From Symbiodinium sp. CCMP2592 (taxonomy: Eukaryota; Sar; Dinophyceae; Suessiales; Symbiodiniaceae), in the NCBI GenBank assembly GCA_905221615.1, contig CAJNDT010003168.1, positions 181,923 through 245,922 of the forward strand: 64,000 bases of DNA. Direction: 5' to 3'. Below, piece after piece: positions 12,969 to 22,647 of the stretch (position 1 is its first letter; each line of letters opens with the position of its first letter). The position numbers and the translations under genes are program-made. A model generated the notes under the pieces. That model had not been told where the DNA came from and did not search any database. It saw only the letters and a list, made by a program, of their open reading frames with translations.

Positions 12969-15900
12969 TTAGCATGGGCAAACGAGGGGACCTTCCTGCA
13001 CGGCTCTCAGTAGGGCATGAAAGACGGCGTCCCAATCCTGCTGCAGCCACGTCCAACCTTGTCGTTCGGCTTCTGAGAAATCGAAGCGGCTCACTTTGTC
13101 GCTGATGTTGGCTGAGGAAGCCACGCGTTGCCACTCTGGCCGGAACTCTGCCTCCTCGAAAAATCGCCAAGCCACCTGCATCAACTTGTTCACGTTGATG
13201 TCCTTGCCGTAGCCCTTGACGAGGGCTCGTCGAGAAGGCTCGTTGTCCATGAACATGAGAAGCTGCTTCGGCAAGTGAGCCTTCAACACGAAGACGGGCA
13301 GGATCTGCGCTATCGCTTCCAGAATGAAGATGTATGCTCGTTTGGAACAGAAATGTCTCGTGAACCAGTACGGCACGCTGCCAGCTGCATACCACGTGTG
13401 TTGCTTGGTTTTGACCACGAAGCCGAAGCCATTGTAGAAGGCTGCCGGGTTGCTGTCGCCCCAATCATGGCCGGCCTCCGCATCTGCGATCTTGATCACC
13501 TGGCCATTCAGTTGGAAGAAGGCGTCCGCATAGATGATGGCTCGATCCGCTGCTGCAAACGGGATCTTCCGTGGTTTTTGCGTAGCAAGTGCGAAACGAA
13601 GGAACTCAAGTGCACTTCTCAGTCCAGGGCTGAGCTTCCATCCAACCTGAGACGACTTGTAGTACGCTGCAGCTGCTCGTTGGTGTAGAGGGCGAAGTGA
13701 CGCTCTGCTGGATTGCCCAAACAATGACTGTGCCACAAACTGTAGTTTCCCCGCCAGTGTCGCTGCTTGCGACGGTGTCAATCTGTCTTCAACAAGGGCC
13801 TCTGCGATCTGGTTGTCCAAGCGGGTGACCCTCTCCTTCGTCGCCTGCACCAAGACGTGGTCCTGATAGGCTGTCAACTCCACGCCTTGTAGTTGCTGAG
13901 TCTGGGCCGGCGGCTGAGCTTTGGATGACTTGAAACGGAAGCCCAAATCAGAGCCCACGCTTTGCACGCTGACAAAACTGGCGCATGCTTCTTGCTGCGT
14001 TTCCGAGGCACCAAAGTCATCTACAAAGTGAAGCGCCGGGGACAGGAGCATGCAGCGAGTAGCCCATGCAATCCAATCGGCTACACGACAGTAGCCCCAC
14101 ACGCTTGCCACTGAACCAAACATCAGAACCCGGTGCCTCCATAACGTGGGCCCCCTCGGCGTTTGCAATACAACATATGTGTCATCGGGTCGCTGTACTG
14201 GAAGCTGACGGTAGGCCGACTCGTGATCCAGCCCCCACGTCGCTATGACTCCGTGCTGTCCTTGCCGTCGAAGTGCCCGTATGACCGCGATGAAAGCCTC
14301 GATGCTGTGGTATGCTGGCGTGTCCGGCACATTGATGGTTTTGTTGCCGCCAGAGCGTCTCCAATCTTCCGCTCGGCGGACTTTGCGACGTCCGTCTGAT
14401 CCGACCTGCTGAACCGAAAAAGCAAAGCAGGTGTGCTCATGACATGCTGGGGCCGGCAGGAGGTCGCTTGTGTGGGCGTAGTCTGGTAAAGCAACCGTTG
14501 CCTTGTTCCATGACGACGGTGCCGCGAAAGGGCCTTCCATCCTGCCGGCTTTCACCTCCGCTGCAATCTCTTCGGCCATGACCTGCCAAAAGGGATCTAC
14601 CCTAGCTCGCTTCAACTTCTGCTGCACGTAGTGGAAGTTGTCTGTGAGGAGCGTCTCAAGGTCGATCGGGTCGTTATACTTGTTGTCTTTGCGAAGGCGC
14701 CACCCCAGCCCCGGGTTGATGCGCCCTAGAACTGGGAAACCGCTCGTCATTTCCTGAAAAAGAGAACCGTCTTGCCAACCAAACATGCCAGCCAGCTTCG
14801 CGATGACGGGGACCTGGACAGTGCATGCACCTGTTTTTGAGCTATACGCAAGCCGCACATGAGGCTCCAGGCTGTTGAACCAGTCGTCCACTTCCGGCTG
14901 CATGTTTTCCACGAGCTCCTTGATGTCGGCTGCCACCTGCTGTCTCATTTCTGTTAAGTACGGCTTCCAATGCAACCACAACGGTAGCCATTGAGCTAGG
15001 CCTGGCTCGAGAAGAGGCTGAGATTGATCGGAGTGTAAGGCAAACTCGGCAGCGGCCCAATGCTCGTTTGCGTCTTCGATGGCAGAGAGATCCAATGCTT
15101 CAGCAAGTACTGGAACTCCAGGTCCCGTCAACAACGGCGCCGACTCCCAAAGCCGGGCCATGCCCTCCAAAGCACTTGGCCCCAACAATGAAAGCTCTCG
15201 ACACGGCGACGCAGAAGTCCCATTAGGTGTTGCCGCAAAGATCCCGAGGACGAAGAACCATCTAGCTATCCCAATGTGCCACGCGTTAGCTACTGTGCGG
15301 TGTCGCTGCTTATCTTGAAGTGAAGCGGTCCAGCCTCTGGGAAAGTGCTGCAACTGCTCTTTCACTTCTGCCGGGGCAATCACCAGCGAATTCGTTGTGG
15401 ATTCCACGAACAGGTTCCCGTCCTCGTAGTGCCATGGCGCATATTGACGATTGTCATTCAGCCACCTTGCTTGCGTCTGGGAGTCCACGCGTCCTTTACA
15501 GCTTCTGGGAGCCTCTCGTCCACGTGGATCTTCTGCAGGAGTCGTCAAGCACGGCAACGTTTTGCCAAGCGCAAGGTTGCTTGGCCACTGTAGATTCCCC
15601 AGCACATATTCGTTGAGGTCGTCCTTGGTCACGTCGAAGCTTGCTCGTGGAATCCCTTGGTACGTCGACCATCGGACGCCGGTCGGGCAATCGCGCCTGT
15701 TGGACAACTCTTGCCAAGGGACACGTGTCCACCAGAGACGAGGCCGCGAGATGACCCCGAAGTCAGCTGCATCGGCCACCACGGCAGACGCGGAGAGCTT
15801 GGTCTCGAGTACTCGCACGTCCTGCTTGTTCTGCGGCACCACATTCTCGACAACCAAGATGGCCTGCGGGTAGTCCCAGGTTGCCTCGAGCTTGCGCACG

Positions 15901-16442
15901 AACTCTGCAAAGCGCACGGCCTTGGATCCTTCTTCACCTCGAGCTCCTGGAGCATTATGCCGTATGCGTGAATGGTCATGACAGGGCGGGCCTCCGGCGA
16001 TCACAATCTTGGACTCGTGGCGTGGGTCCAACTGCTGCAGTCTTCCTATGACTTTGCTCACGTCCTCATGATCGAAGTCCCCTCTGTGCTCCAGGCTCTT
16101 GAAACGCTGAGTGGTCAACTTCACGAGGTCCTCTTCCGTCTCCCAAGCAAGAGCGTGCCATTTCCAATTTTTCTGACGACATATGTCCTCGCAGATGAGC
16201 AGCGCTGAACCGATTCCATCGAAGAAGCTCAGGAGGATGAGGTCGTACTTGTCACCTGCAAACTCGCTCTCCTTTCCACGGCGCATCCTCTTCAAAACTG
16301 ACCGTGAACGTGGGCGATCTCGCGGTTGCTTTTGCACGGCCTCTTGTTCAGCCAACCACCTTTCACTGGGTTTCAAGGTGATGCTCTGCTCCTGGCAAAC
16401 GCCCCCGGGTCCACCCACGTGGGTAGGTGGCCCGCGCTGTCC
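12969..16442 (-). CDS. Pol of YR element 1: C5 cytosine methyltransferase - reverse transcriptase - RNase H
   Basis: About 1,150 residues, numbered from a GTG at 16,418; the frame is open back to the Gag stop, so translation probably enters by readthrough. Residues 57-395 are a full C5-MTase: motif I FFDGIG (65-70), motif IV GGPPC with catalytic Cys146, motif VI ENV (191-193), motif VIII-like SRPRLWWTRV (224-233), motif IX-like EVKEQLQHFPRGW and motif X-like RTVANAWH. RT follows: motif A ATWGLDHESAYRQL (Asp731), motif B around VLMFGSVAS, motif C FVDDFG (798-803). The RNase H fold has D965, E1034, D1058 and a SANISDKVSR segment. Canonical DIRS elements carry an N6-adenine-type MTase domain; a C5 enzyme N-terminal to RT is different. 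Retroelement-borne DNMTs are known from dinoflagellates and charophytes. Confidence 0.9.
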   Translation of the reverse strand, partial: GQRGPPTHVGGPGGVCQEQSITLKPSERWLAEQEAVQKQPRDRPRSRSVLKRMRRGKESEFAGDKYDLILLSFFDGIGSALLICEDICRQKNWKWHALAWETEEDLVKLTTQRFKSLEHRGDFDHEDVSKVIGRLQQLDPRHESKIVIAGGPPCHDHSRIRHNAPGARGEEGSKAVRFAEFVRKLEATWDYPQAILVVENVVPQNKQDVRVLETKLSASAVVADAADFGVISRPRLWWTRVPWQELSNRRDCPTGVRWSTYQGIPRASFDVTKDDLNEYVLGNLQWPSNLALGKTLPCLTTPAEDPRGREAPRSCKGRVDSQTQARWLNDNRQYAPWHYEDGNLFVESTTNSLVIAPAEVKEQLQHFPRGWTASLQDKQRHRTVANAWHIGIARWFFVLGIFAATPNGTSASPCRELSLLGPSALEGMARLWESAPLLTGPGVPVLAEALDLSAIEDANEHWAAAEFALHSDQSQPLLEPGLAQWLPLWLHWKPYLTEMRQQVAADIKELVENMQPEVDDWFNSLEPHVRLAYSSKTGACTVQVPVIAKLAGMFGWQDGSLFQEMTSGFPVLGRINPGLGWRLRKDNKYNDPIDLETLLTDNFHYVQQKLKRARVDPFWQVMAEEIAAEVKAGRMEGPFAAPSSWNKATVALPDYAHTSDLLPAPACHEHTCFAFSVQQVGSDGRRKVRRAEDWRRSGGNKTINVPDTPAYHSIEAFIAVIRALRRQGQHGVIATWGLDHESAYRQLPVQRPDDTYVVLQTPRGPTLWRHRVLMFGSVASVWGYCRVADWIAWATRCMLLSPALHFVDDFGASETQQEACASFVSVQSVGSDLGFRFKSSKAQPPAQTQQLQGVELTAYQDHVLVQATKERVTRLDNQIAEALVEDRLTPSQAATLAGKLQFVAQSLFGQSSRASLRPLHQRAAAAYYKSSQVGWKLSPGLRSALEFLRFALATQKPRKIPFAAADRAIIYADAFFQLNGQVIKIADAEAGHDWGDSNPAAFYNGFGFVVKTKQHTWYAAGSVPYWFTRHFCSKRAYIFILEAIAQILPVFVLKAHLPKQLLMFMDNEPSRRALVKGYGKDINVNKLMQVAWRFFEEAEFRPEWQRVASSANISDKVSRFDFSEAERQGWTWLQQDWDAVFHALLRAVQEGPLVCPC

Positions 16443-17684
16443 CTACTCCTGGTTCTGCTGCTGTCGGTGGTAGTAGGCGCCGTACTGGTTGTTGCCGCCG
16501 AAGCCGAAGCCAGTTGGTTGGCACTGCTGCTGCCAAGAGGGACTCCACGAACCATAACCAGCTCCGGAGTTGTTGTATGGTCGCCATCGTGCGTCCCGGT
16601 TGTCGTCGAAGCGGCGCCACCTGCCCTTGCCTTTGCCCTTCCCTTTTCCTTTCTCGCTCGTTTCGAAGGCCTTGCCGAACGTCTTGTCGCCATTGAGCTT
16701 GAAGGGCTTCTTGGTTGGCTTGTCCGGCACGATCTCTCGTGCCACAGCTTCCTGGAGTGCTTGAGTGTCCTGCATGAGCTCGGCAACGACAGTCGCGAAC
16801 GGTTTCTTTGTGCGCAGTGCGATGGCCACTCTCCACGACGTAGCTTCCCAATACAAGCGTAGCTGCTCCAGCTTCTGTGGACGGTTGCGAACTTGTTTGA
16901 CCCACCAATCTATGTAGGACGTGATGGCCTGCTCACTCCCAATGCCCACTAACAAGTACGCGTAGCGGATGGACTCGAGGCAATCAATGAAGGCCAGCAC
17001 GCTGCGCGGATGCCACGGCGTCTCCGGCTCGGCTTCCAGTTGGTTGTCCTCATTGACGGTCAGGACCGTGAGGCTTTGCCTGTTTTTCTTTCGCGCCGAA
17101 TTGAGGGAATTCGGCTCCCCGCCCGCGTTGAAGAAACGGGCCTGCACAAACTCTTGCAAGCCAACAGCCGTATGCTGCATAGTCTTCATCTCGTGAACCA
17201 ATCTGGCCAGCACAGACTCAGCGCCTAGGAGAACTTCTTGAGGAAATGTCCTGCACTCGCCGGCAACGACCACTGCCTCGTACTGGGCGATCTTCTGCTG
17301 CCACCATCCAGGAGGTAGTTCCTTGGAACTCTTGGAGGAGCCCGAAGAAGACGTTGCAGAGCCCGTCATCGCTGTCGCCCCTGTCAGTGTTGCACAGGGG
17401 GCAGGCGCCATGCCTTCGACTTTGACGCACTCGCGCCAGAGCACTCTGAACTTGGCTCGCACGATTGGAAGATCCAGCGGGTCGACCTTCACGATTTGGC
17501 CGGCCCCCACTTCGAAGCCTGTCAGCAAGGGCGCAACGATGGCATCGTGGAGCTCCTCAGGTTTGTCGGCTAAAGCTGCAAAGAGCGCTGTCGAATTGAT
17601 GCCCCTCACCTTGAGATACTGCTGGATGTCGTCGGACAAGCCTGCGTCCTCCATCAGCTTCTGAAAGTCTCTCCTGACTGACAT
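16443..17684 (-). CDS. Gag-like protein of YR element 1
   Basis: About 413 residues from the ATG at 17,684 (a GTG at 17,699 would add five residues). No zinc knuckle or named domain is recognisable. The middle is helical; the C-terminus is basic and low-complexity, with KGKGKGKGRWRR and then a G/N/Q-rich tail, typical of nucleic-acid binding Gag tails in these elements. It ends in TAG followed by GGA CAG, and the frame continues without another stop into the DNMT-RT polyprotein, so Gag and Pol are one frame interrupted by a single UAG. Its role as Gag is inferred from position (between YR and Pol) and the basic tail. Confidence 0.75.
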   Translation of the reverse strand: MSVRRDFQKLMEDAGLSDDIQQYLKVRGINSTALFAALADKPEELHDAIVAPLLTGFEVGAGQIVKVDPLDLPIVRAKFRVLWRECVKVEGMAPAPCATLTGATAMTGSATSSSGSSKSSKELPPGWWQQKIAQYEAVVVAGECRTFPQEVLLGAESVLARLVHEMKTMQHTAVGLQEFVQARFFNAGGEPNSLNSARKKNRQSLTVLTVNEDNQLEAEPETPWHPRSVLAFIDCLESIRYAYLLVGIGSEQAITSYIDWWVKQVRNRPQKLEQLRLYWEATSWRVAIALRTKKPFATVVAELMQDTQALQEAVAREIVPDKPTKKPFKLNGDKTFGKAFETSEKGKGKGKGKGRWRRFDDNRDARWRPYNNSGAGYGSWSPSWQQQCQPTGFGFGGNNQYGAYYHRQQQNQE

Positions 17685-18273
17685 GGCTGTGGGTGTCACA
17701 GGATATCAACGGCGGTCTATCCCTTGCAGCTACTCAATGTTCGCGCGGGCCCAAATCCACCACGAAGAACAACTGACACAGGCTGACGTGGATAGGGCTG
17801 TAACGCTCTGCAACGGCTCCACACCTGGCACACAAGAAAGACTGCGAAAGTTCCTATTGCAACACGCAGATTCCTCAAATTCACAAGCACGAATCAGGTA
17901 AAAATCAGGCCGCATTTAGCGAGTTGTAAATTTGATGCTGCTGGTTCGCGCGACCGCAGCCGTTATATGTCCTCCACAAAACACGCGCTGCCGAACAATA
18001 CACAGACTGCTGCCACCTTGCAAACGTGTCTAATGTGCTCAACTGCATCCACCGTTATAAAGCAAGTACCCAGCATGCATACCACGCAGCTGTTCTGAGA
18101 TAGCCTCTGTAAGCATTAGCTCAAGCTAAATCCTGCATGGATTTTCTTGCCCGATAGGCGGTCAGCGCGACTGCCCCAAGTCTGCTCTCGACAGCTCACC
18201 ACCCTAGCACGGGTGGGCTTAGCGGCACTGCCTGACACGGCTAGTGACTTGCTTATTTGCCACGCGCGGGCTT

Positions 18274-20046
18274 CTAGTTTGCTTTGCTCGATGCCGATGA
18301 GCTGGAAGAGCTGGTGCTCACGGCTCCAGACTCGCTCGATGACTCATCTTCGGTGACTTCTGGGTCTACGAAGATATCTTCGGGGAAGCAACGCTTGCAC
18401 TTCATCCAACCGTCCGTACTGGCACACCGAGTGAAGGTTGATGCTCCATAGGGCCAACCGCAACCTTGGGCTCGCCACTGCAGCGGGAGTTTGTTGACCT
18501 CGTTCTCATCTCTGCAGTGCACCTTCTTTGCTGCAACGAATGCTGGGCGCCTTTGCATCTCCTCGACAGACTGGGCCAGCTTCTTTACTTGTTCACGCAA
18601 CTCCTTGATGATGTGATCACTGGGTGCGCTACTTCCACCGCTGCTGCCATCTCGGCCGCTGTCTTGGCGCAGCGGTTGAGGCTTCTGCATGACAATGTCA
18701 AAGCTATCCAGAGCAGCATCTTGCACGTAACGTTCGATTGCCCCACTACCCCAGCGGCCAATGAGCATCACCGTCGGCAGTGGGACGTGTAGACGGGTCA
18801 GAAACTGCGAGCCAGCCACACGGAGTACATGCCCACCGAAACGCTGCACCTGGCCTGACCCGTGCGGTCCCGGCCTGGTCAGTGCTACGCCATGCTTGCG
18901 CAACACACGCCTAATGATTTCCACGGTTTCGTTCTTCTCCAACTCCACTCCTGGAACTTTCGCGAAGAGCGGGTCGTCAAGGTCTCCTTTGAAGTTCTTG
19001 ATGAAAGCGGCGGCGGTATGATACGGACAAATTCCGGCGTGCAACACTCCACAGCAGCATCTATGTGTCCTGGTAACCAAGCTCCCCACCGTGTCGGTCT
19101 TGGAAGCCCACAAGGTTAACGAGACCTGTTGCTTGTCGTGGTCGATGATGAGATGGCCTCGACGGAGTGCGGCTAACTCGATTTCTCGCATTAGGAACCA
19201 GGATCCGAGCACCACGATGGCCTGCTCGAGGTTTCCGCAGCTTTCTAGCTCCAGGAAGAGACTCTCCAACTGGAAAGAATCCTTTAGCGGCGTGCCGCCT
19301 ATACCTCGCTCCACCGAACGAATAGCATCCTTCAAAGCTAACTCAGCCTCGGCTGAGAGAGCGGTGCGAGTTGCTTCAACATGAGCTCTACGCAGGCGGC
19401 TCAAGTACTGTCGGGCTGACCGGTACCCCCCAGCTTTGAGGCCGGCCGCGATCTGATGCACGACATCCTTGGTCACAGGCGTGAGGCTAATCTTCCACGC
19501 GGCTGCCAACGACTCTAAAGTGCGAAGACGAGCACCTTGGGATGCCCTCGCACTGTTGGCCCAGATGTCTCTCTTGTACTTGGCCATGGTGTTCTCTTGG
19601 TTTTCAGGCTGTAAGGCTGCAAGCGCACGCTGCAAAGATCCCCCTGCTGACGGCTGGGGACGCGGCATGTCTTCACGCAGCTTCTTTCGTGGCCTATGCA
19701 CATCTCCATCTTTGGCACCATCGGAATGTCGTTGCGCCACGGAGCCCACGAACTGCTTCCCAAACGCGACAATCATGATTGCCTCTGCATTGGTTGTAAA
19801 GTCTGATCTCTCGTCGCTCGCCATCCAAGCAACCTTGAGCTCGGCAAGCGACATGACCCCTGCTTTCTCAAATTCCTCGATTGTGACGGCACTGAGCCCG
19901 GCATCCAGGGCTGCTTTCACAAATCCTGCGAACGTGTTCTGATAGTTGGTGTCCATGGCGAGCGGTGCTAAGGTTTCCTGACCGACCGATGTTCTCTGCT
20001 TGCCTGACGACACTGCTGAAGATGCACCTGTTGGCTGGCACAACAT
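18274..20046 (-). CDS. Tyrosine recombinase of YR element 1
   Basis: About 590 residues; ATG candidates at 20,046 and 19,956 (GTG at 20,058). Numbered from 20,058, the catalytic set is visible: Arg291 in WFLMREIELAALRRG, Lys320 in WASKTD, His410 and Arg413 in GGHVLRVAGSQ, Trp436 in GRWGSGAIERYV and nucleophile Tyr444. This is a complete R-K-HxxR-W-Y site, expected to integrate a circular DNA copy without target duplication. The N-terminal 160 residues are family-specific. After the catalytic domain come a coiled-coil-like stretch, a Cys-rich segment ending KCKRCF (probable zinc finger) and an acidic/serine tail. Its place as the first ORF differs from DIRS and Ngaro, where the recombinase comes last. 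Confidence 0.9.
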   Translation of the reverse strand: MLCQPTGASSAVSSGKQRTSVGQETLAPLAMDTNYQNTFAGFVKAALDAGLSAVTIEEFEKAGVMSLAELKVAWMASDERSDFTTNAEAIMIVAFGKQFVGSVAQRHSDGAKDGDVHRPRKKLREDMPRPQPSAGGSLQRALAALQPENQENTMAKYKRDIWANSARASQGARLRTLESLAAAWKISLTPVTKDVVHQIAAGLKAGGYRSARQYLSRLRRAHVEATRTALSAEAELALKDAIRSVERGIGGTPLKDSFQLESLFLELESCGNLEQAIVVLGSWFLMREIELAALRRGHLIIDHDKQQVSLTLWASKTDTVGSLVTRTHRCCCGVLHAGICPYHTAAAFIKNFKGDLDDPLFAKVPGVELEKNETVEIIRRVLRKHGVALTRPGPHGSGQVQRFGGHVLRVAGSQFLTRLHVPLPTVMLIGRWGSGAIERYVQDAALDSFDIVMQKPQPLRQDSGRDGSSGGSSAPSDHIIKELREQVKKLAQSVEEMQRRPAFVAAKKVHCRDENEVNKLPLQWRAQGCGWPYGASTFTRCASTDGWMKCKRCFPEDIFVDPEVTEDESSSESGAVSTSSSSSSASSKAN

Positions 20047-20423
20047 ACAGTAGCCCACTCATGCACAGACAGTCCACACGACCAATGCACACCAGACAAC
20101 TTGAAGAACGCACCTAATGCAACAGTCCCTCTCACAGCTACTGCGTCACGCAAAACTTTCGGCACTGCCAGCACACGGTTTGCAATTGCGAGAGACCAGC
20201 CAAGCAGACAGGCATCTGCCTACCTCCACTAAGCTATTCACAACACTTCACCCAAGTATCTCATTCAAGGACGCTCATGAAGAGGGAGGCAACGCGAGCT
20301 CCACCGATGAGCAAGGGGTCAGGCAAACGTCGAAGACACCGCCCGGGATCAGCTTGGCATGCTCGAGCACCGTTGTTGGCAGCTGCCGCGCAACAGCCAT
20401 GGCACGAAGCAGGGAGTTGGCAT

Positions 20424-20520
20424 GGCTTTCAAAAGGCAGGCACCCCCCTGCCCAACCCTAGCTTGCGCGGCTGCGGAAGCGGTCGCAGCCGTGTCATTAC
20501 GTGCACACGTGCACTACAAG
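20424..20520 (-). repeat. Split direct repeat A1 (5' end) of YR element 1
   Basis: 97 bp identical by eye to 12,674-12,770. The match stops exactly at 20,520 on the outer side and at 20,424 on the inner side, which fixes the 5' boundary of the element. Confidence 0.85.
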
Positions 20521-21318
20521 TCCTTAAGGCTTATGGTTGTCACAAGTCTCTCGGAGACAACAGCTTGCTGGCATTCGTATGCAACGTGAGGAAGCTGCGC
20601 GAGCAGCCATGACGGCTCCGTGTAGCAGTGTCAGCACTTCCCGCCGGGCCCCGGGAGCCTCGAGCTCGGATCCCCCCAAATTCGCCACGAGGTAGTTCAC
20701 ACGGTGCCGGTGCAGTCCTCCCTCCTCCAATGTTAGACCCCCCAAAGCCAACATGGCCATCTGTCTTCACTGCCGGCAGATCTAAACGCTAAGCAAGGTC
20801 TGGCAAGGTCATAGGACTTGTGCGGTCATGTGCCTCGAACTCATGTCTGTGCCAGTAGCTACAAGACATGCAGCCTCCCACGAGAACCTCGAAGTCAAAA
20901 CATGCACCGCCACGACATATGTGTGCGCTGCAGCGAATCTAAAAGCTGCACAAACGGCAGCAGTGTTGCAGCCCAGCATATTGATACTCGAGATCCCTCA
21001 GAACTCTACAGACTGGTCCCTTCAATTGTGCGGGCCACAATGCTTCTCCGTAGATGTCTTTCAAACCAGCCGAAAAGGGGAGTGGGGGCAATGTTGGAGC
21101 ATGGACGTTGCAGATGAACTTAAAGCTGATGTTGCAGGTCTGCTGACTCCTGAAGCAGCTGCTGCAGAGAGCGGCACGGAGGGTCTGCTGCCGCTGCATT
21201 CTGGCCGCAGAGAACCCCTTGAAGGCTCACACTCCTTGGTCGGGGTCAACTGCGGCAAGTTCAGATGTCACAGAGCTAGTTGCGTTGAAACGGCAAGCCG
21301 CCAGCCGTGCACAGGCCC
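20521..21318. other. Host flank of YR element 1 with a possible exon
   Basis: Minus-strand sequence at about 20,590-20,760 reads VNYLVANLGGSELEAPGARR and then EVLTLLHGAVMAAR, which is coding-like and helical and could be an early exon of the HEAT gene whose other exons lie below 8.5 kb. If so, YR element 1 sits in an intron. Nothing else is recognisable here, including no continuation of the FkbM domain of the neighbouring gene. Confidence 0.25.
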
Positions 21319-21322
21319 TCAC

Positions 21323-22647
21323 CTCCTTGGGCACCTTTCCAATGCTTCGAGATTCTTTGGGCGGTTGGCCGTCAACTGCGCGATTTGAGCTTCGGAAGAC
21401 TCGGGGAGGATCTGGATGCCATGCCAGCCGAGCTCCTTCTCCAAGAAGTAGGTGCTGGTGTTCGTCAAACCGTCTGAGGCTCCCAGCTCCACAAACTTCC
21501 CAGAACGTGGCATCGGTCCACTGGAAAGCGCATCCGACTGGAAAAAGTTCTTCAGAACCCAAAGATCTTCTCCATTCGGAGCTCGTACGCTCGGATGCGT
21601 GAACACAGAGGGCCTCGAGAACTGCTGTCCACGGAAAGCCGAGAACCATGCAGCACATTGCTCTTGAGGATCTTTGCCACTGGCTTTCAGCTGTCGGTTG
21701 ATCACATTGATGCTGAAATCTTGCCGATCCTCCGGCGTCGAAGGGCCATCTTGGGCAGAAAAGAAGCCGGCATTGATCAGATATGGAGTGTTCCCCTTAC
21801 TCAAGAGATGGCCGCCAAACCACACGTCGTCATGCACCGCGCAGCCATCTGGCGCATCAGCAAAGTTGAAGACGGTCTCGTCAAAAAACCAGCGCTTGAA
21901 TAGCACCCCTGCAAAGCCACCGCACCATCCGTGCACAGTGCCCTCTGTTGCATCGGACATGATTTCAAGAGTCTGCCATTGGATTTGATCGGAAGCGACA
22001 CCGGTGGCTCGTGCCTCCTCGCACCAGAAACCTGGAGCGGCATGGCTCGGCAAGGCACTTGCAGCTAAGACCAAAGCCAAGACAGTGTCCTGATGATATG
22101 TCGTGTCGTCGTCCACGGTGATGAGCCAGGTGTTTGGGTCCTCCTCGACCTTCAGCGCCGCCAGAAGCTTCGTGCCGGGACCCCAGTCCTCGTCGGTAAA
22201 GCGGACGATAACGCGGTCGCTCAAATCACGGAGGGACTCCAACGCCTCGGTCGTGTCCACACCATCACCGTGGCCACCGAAGCCTGCGCCGGTGCGTTTT
22301 GTCCGAGGCCTTCGGCTCAGGAAGATGTAAATTGCGTCAGGCATGCAGCTCTGAGCTGACAGGGATGCTACCGTCCCCTTCAGCCTTCCCAGGCGTCCCT
22401 CGAAAGTTGAAAGTGTCACAACAACGCGGGTGGGCTTAGGACAGTGTCCTCCCGATGCCAAAGAAGAAGTGGCAGAGGCAATCAGCTGTGCCAGCGGCTC
22501 TTTGGATAAACTTTCCCGTTTCGGTATGGCCCGCACCTGAAACTCTTGCCAGGCGCTGGAAAGAGGAAGCCAAGACAGTAACACTGGGAGGGCCACAAAT
22601 ACAGCGAATGTGGAAAGCCTCCACCATGCCATGCGAGATGCGGCCAT
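21323..22647 (-). CDS. Type II membrane glycosyltransferase with start of an FkbM methyltransferase domain (first large exon)
   Basis: ATG at 22,647, 442 codons in the open frame. Residues 10-31 are a hydrophobic signal anchor. The body resembles a GT-A glycosyltransferase: TRVVVTLSTFEGRLGRLK at the start of the fold and a metal-binding VDDD at 178-181, followed by a loop with W-C-Cys pattern and NAGFFSAQDG. From about residue 381, GKFVELGASDGLTNT then YFLEKELGWHGI match the SAM-binding start of FkbM-type methyltransferases, but the domain is cut short. At 21,322 the minus strand has GTGAGG after AAGGAG, a good 5' splice site, so the last codons and stop are probably intron. The missing downstream exons were not found. 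Likely a Golgi glycan-modifying enzyme. Confidence 0.7.

Larger units (their letters stand above)
12489..20520 (-). mobile_element. YR retroelement 1 (DIRS/Ngaro-like) encoding a C5 DNA methyltransferase
   Basis: A complete 8.0-kb element read on the minus strand. The ends are split direct repeats: A1 (20,424-20,520), then the ORFs, then B1 (12,771-12,905), A2 (12,674-12,770), a 50-bp spacer and B2 (12,489-12,623). A is 97 bp and B is 135 bp, each pair matching throughout by eye. This A-ORFs-B-A-B plan is the hallmark of Ngaro-type tyrosine-recombinase retrotransposons. ORF order from the 5' end is tyrosine recombinase, Gag, then DNMT-RT-RNase H. No target duplication was seen, as expected for recombinase-mediated integration. 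The intact ORFs and identical repeats suggest a recent insertion. Confidence 0.85.

Noticed and set aside
14066..16208. Plus-strand ORFs opposite the DNMT-RT gene
   Set aside because: Antisense shadows of the long minus-strand Pol frame, which has full MTase, RT and RNase H motifs.
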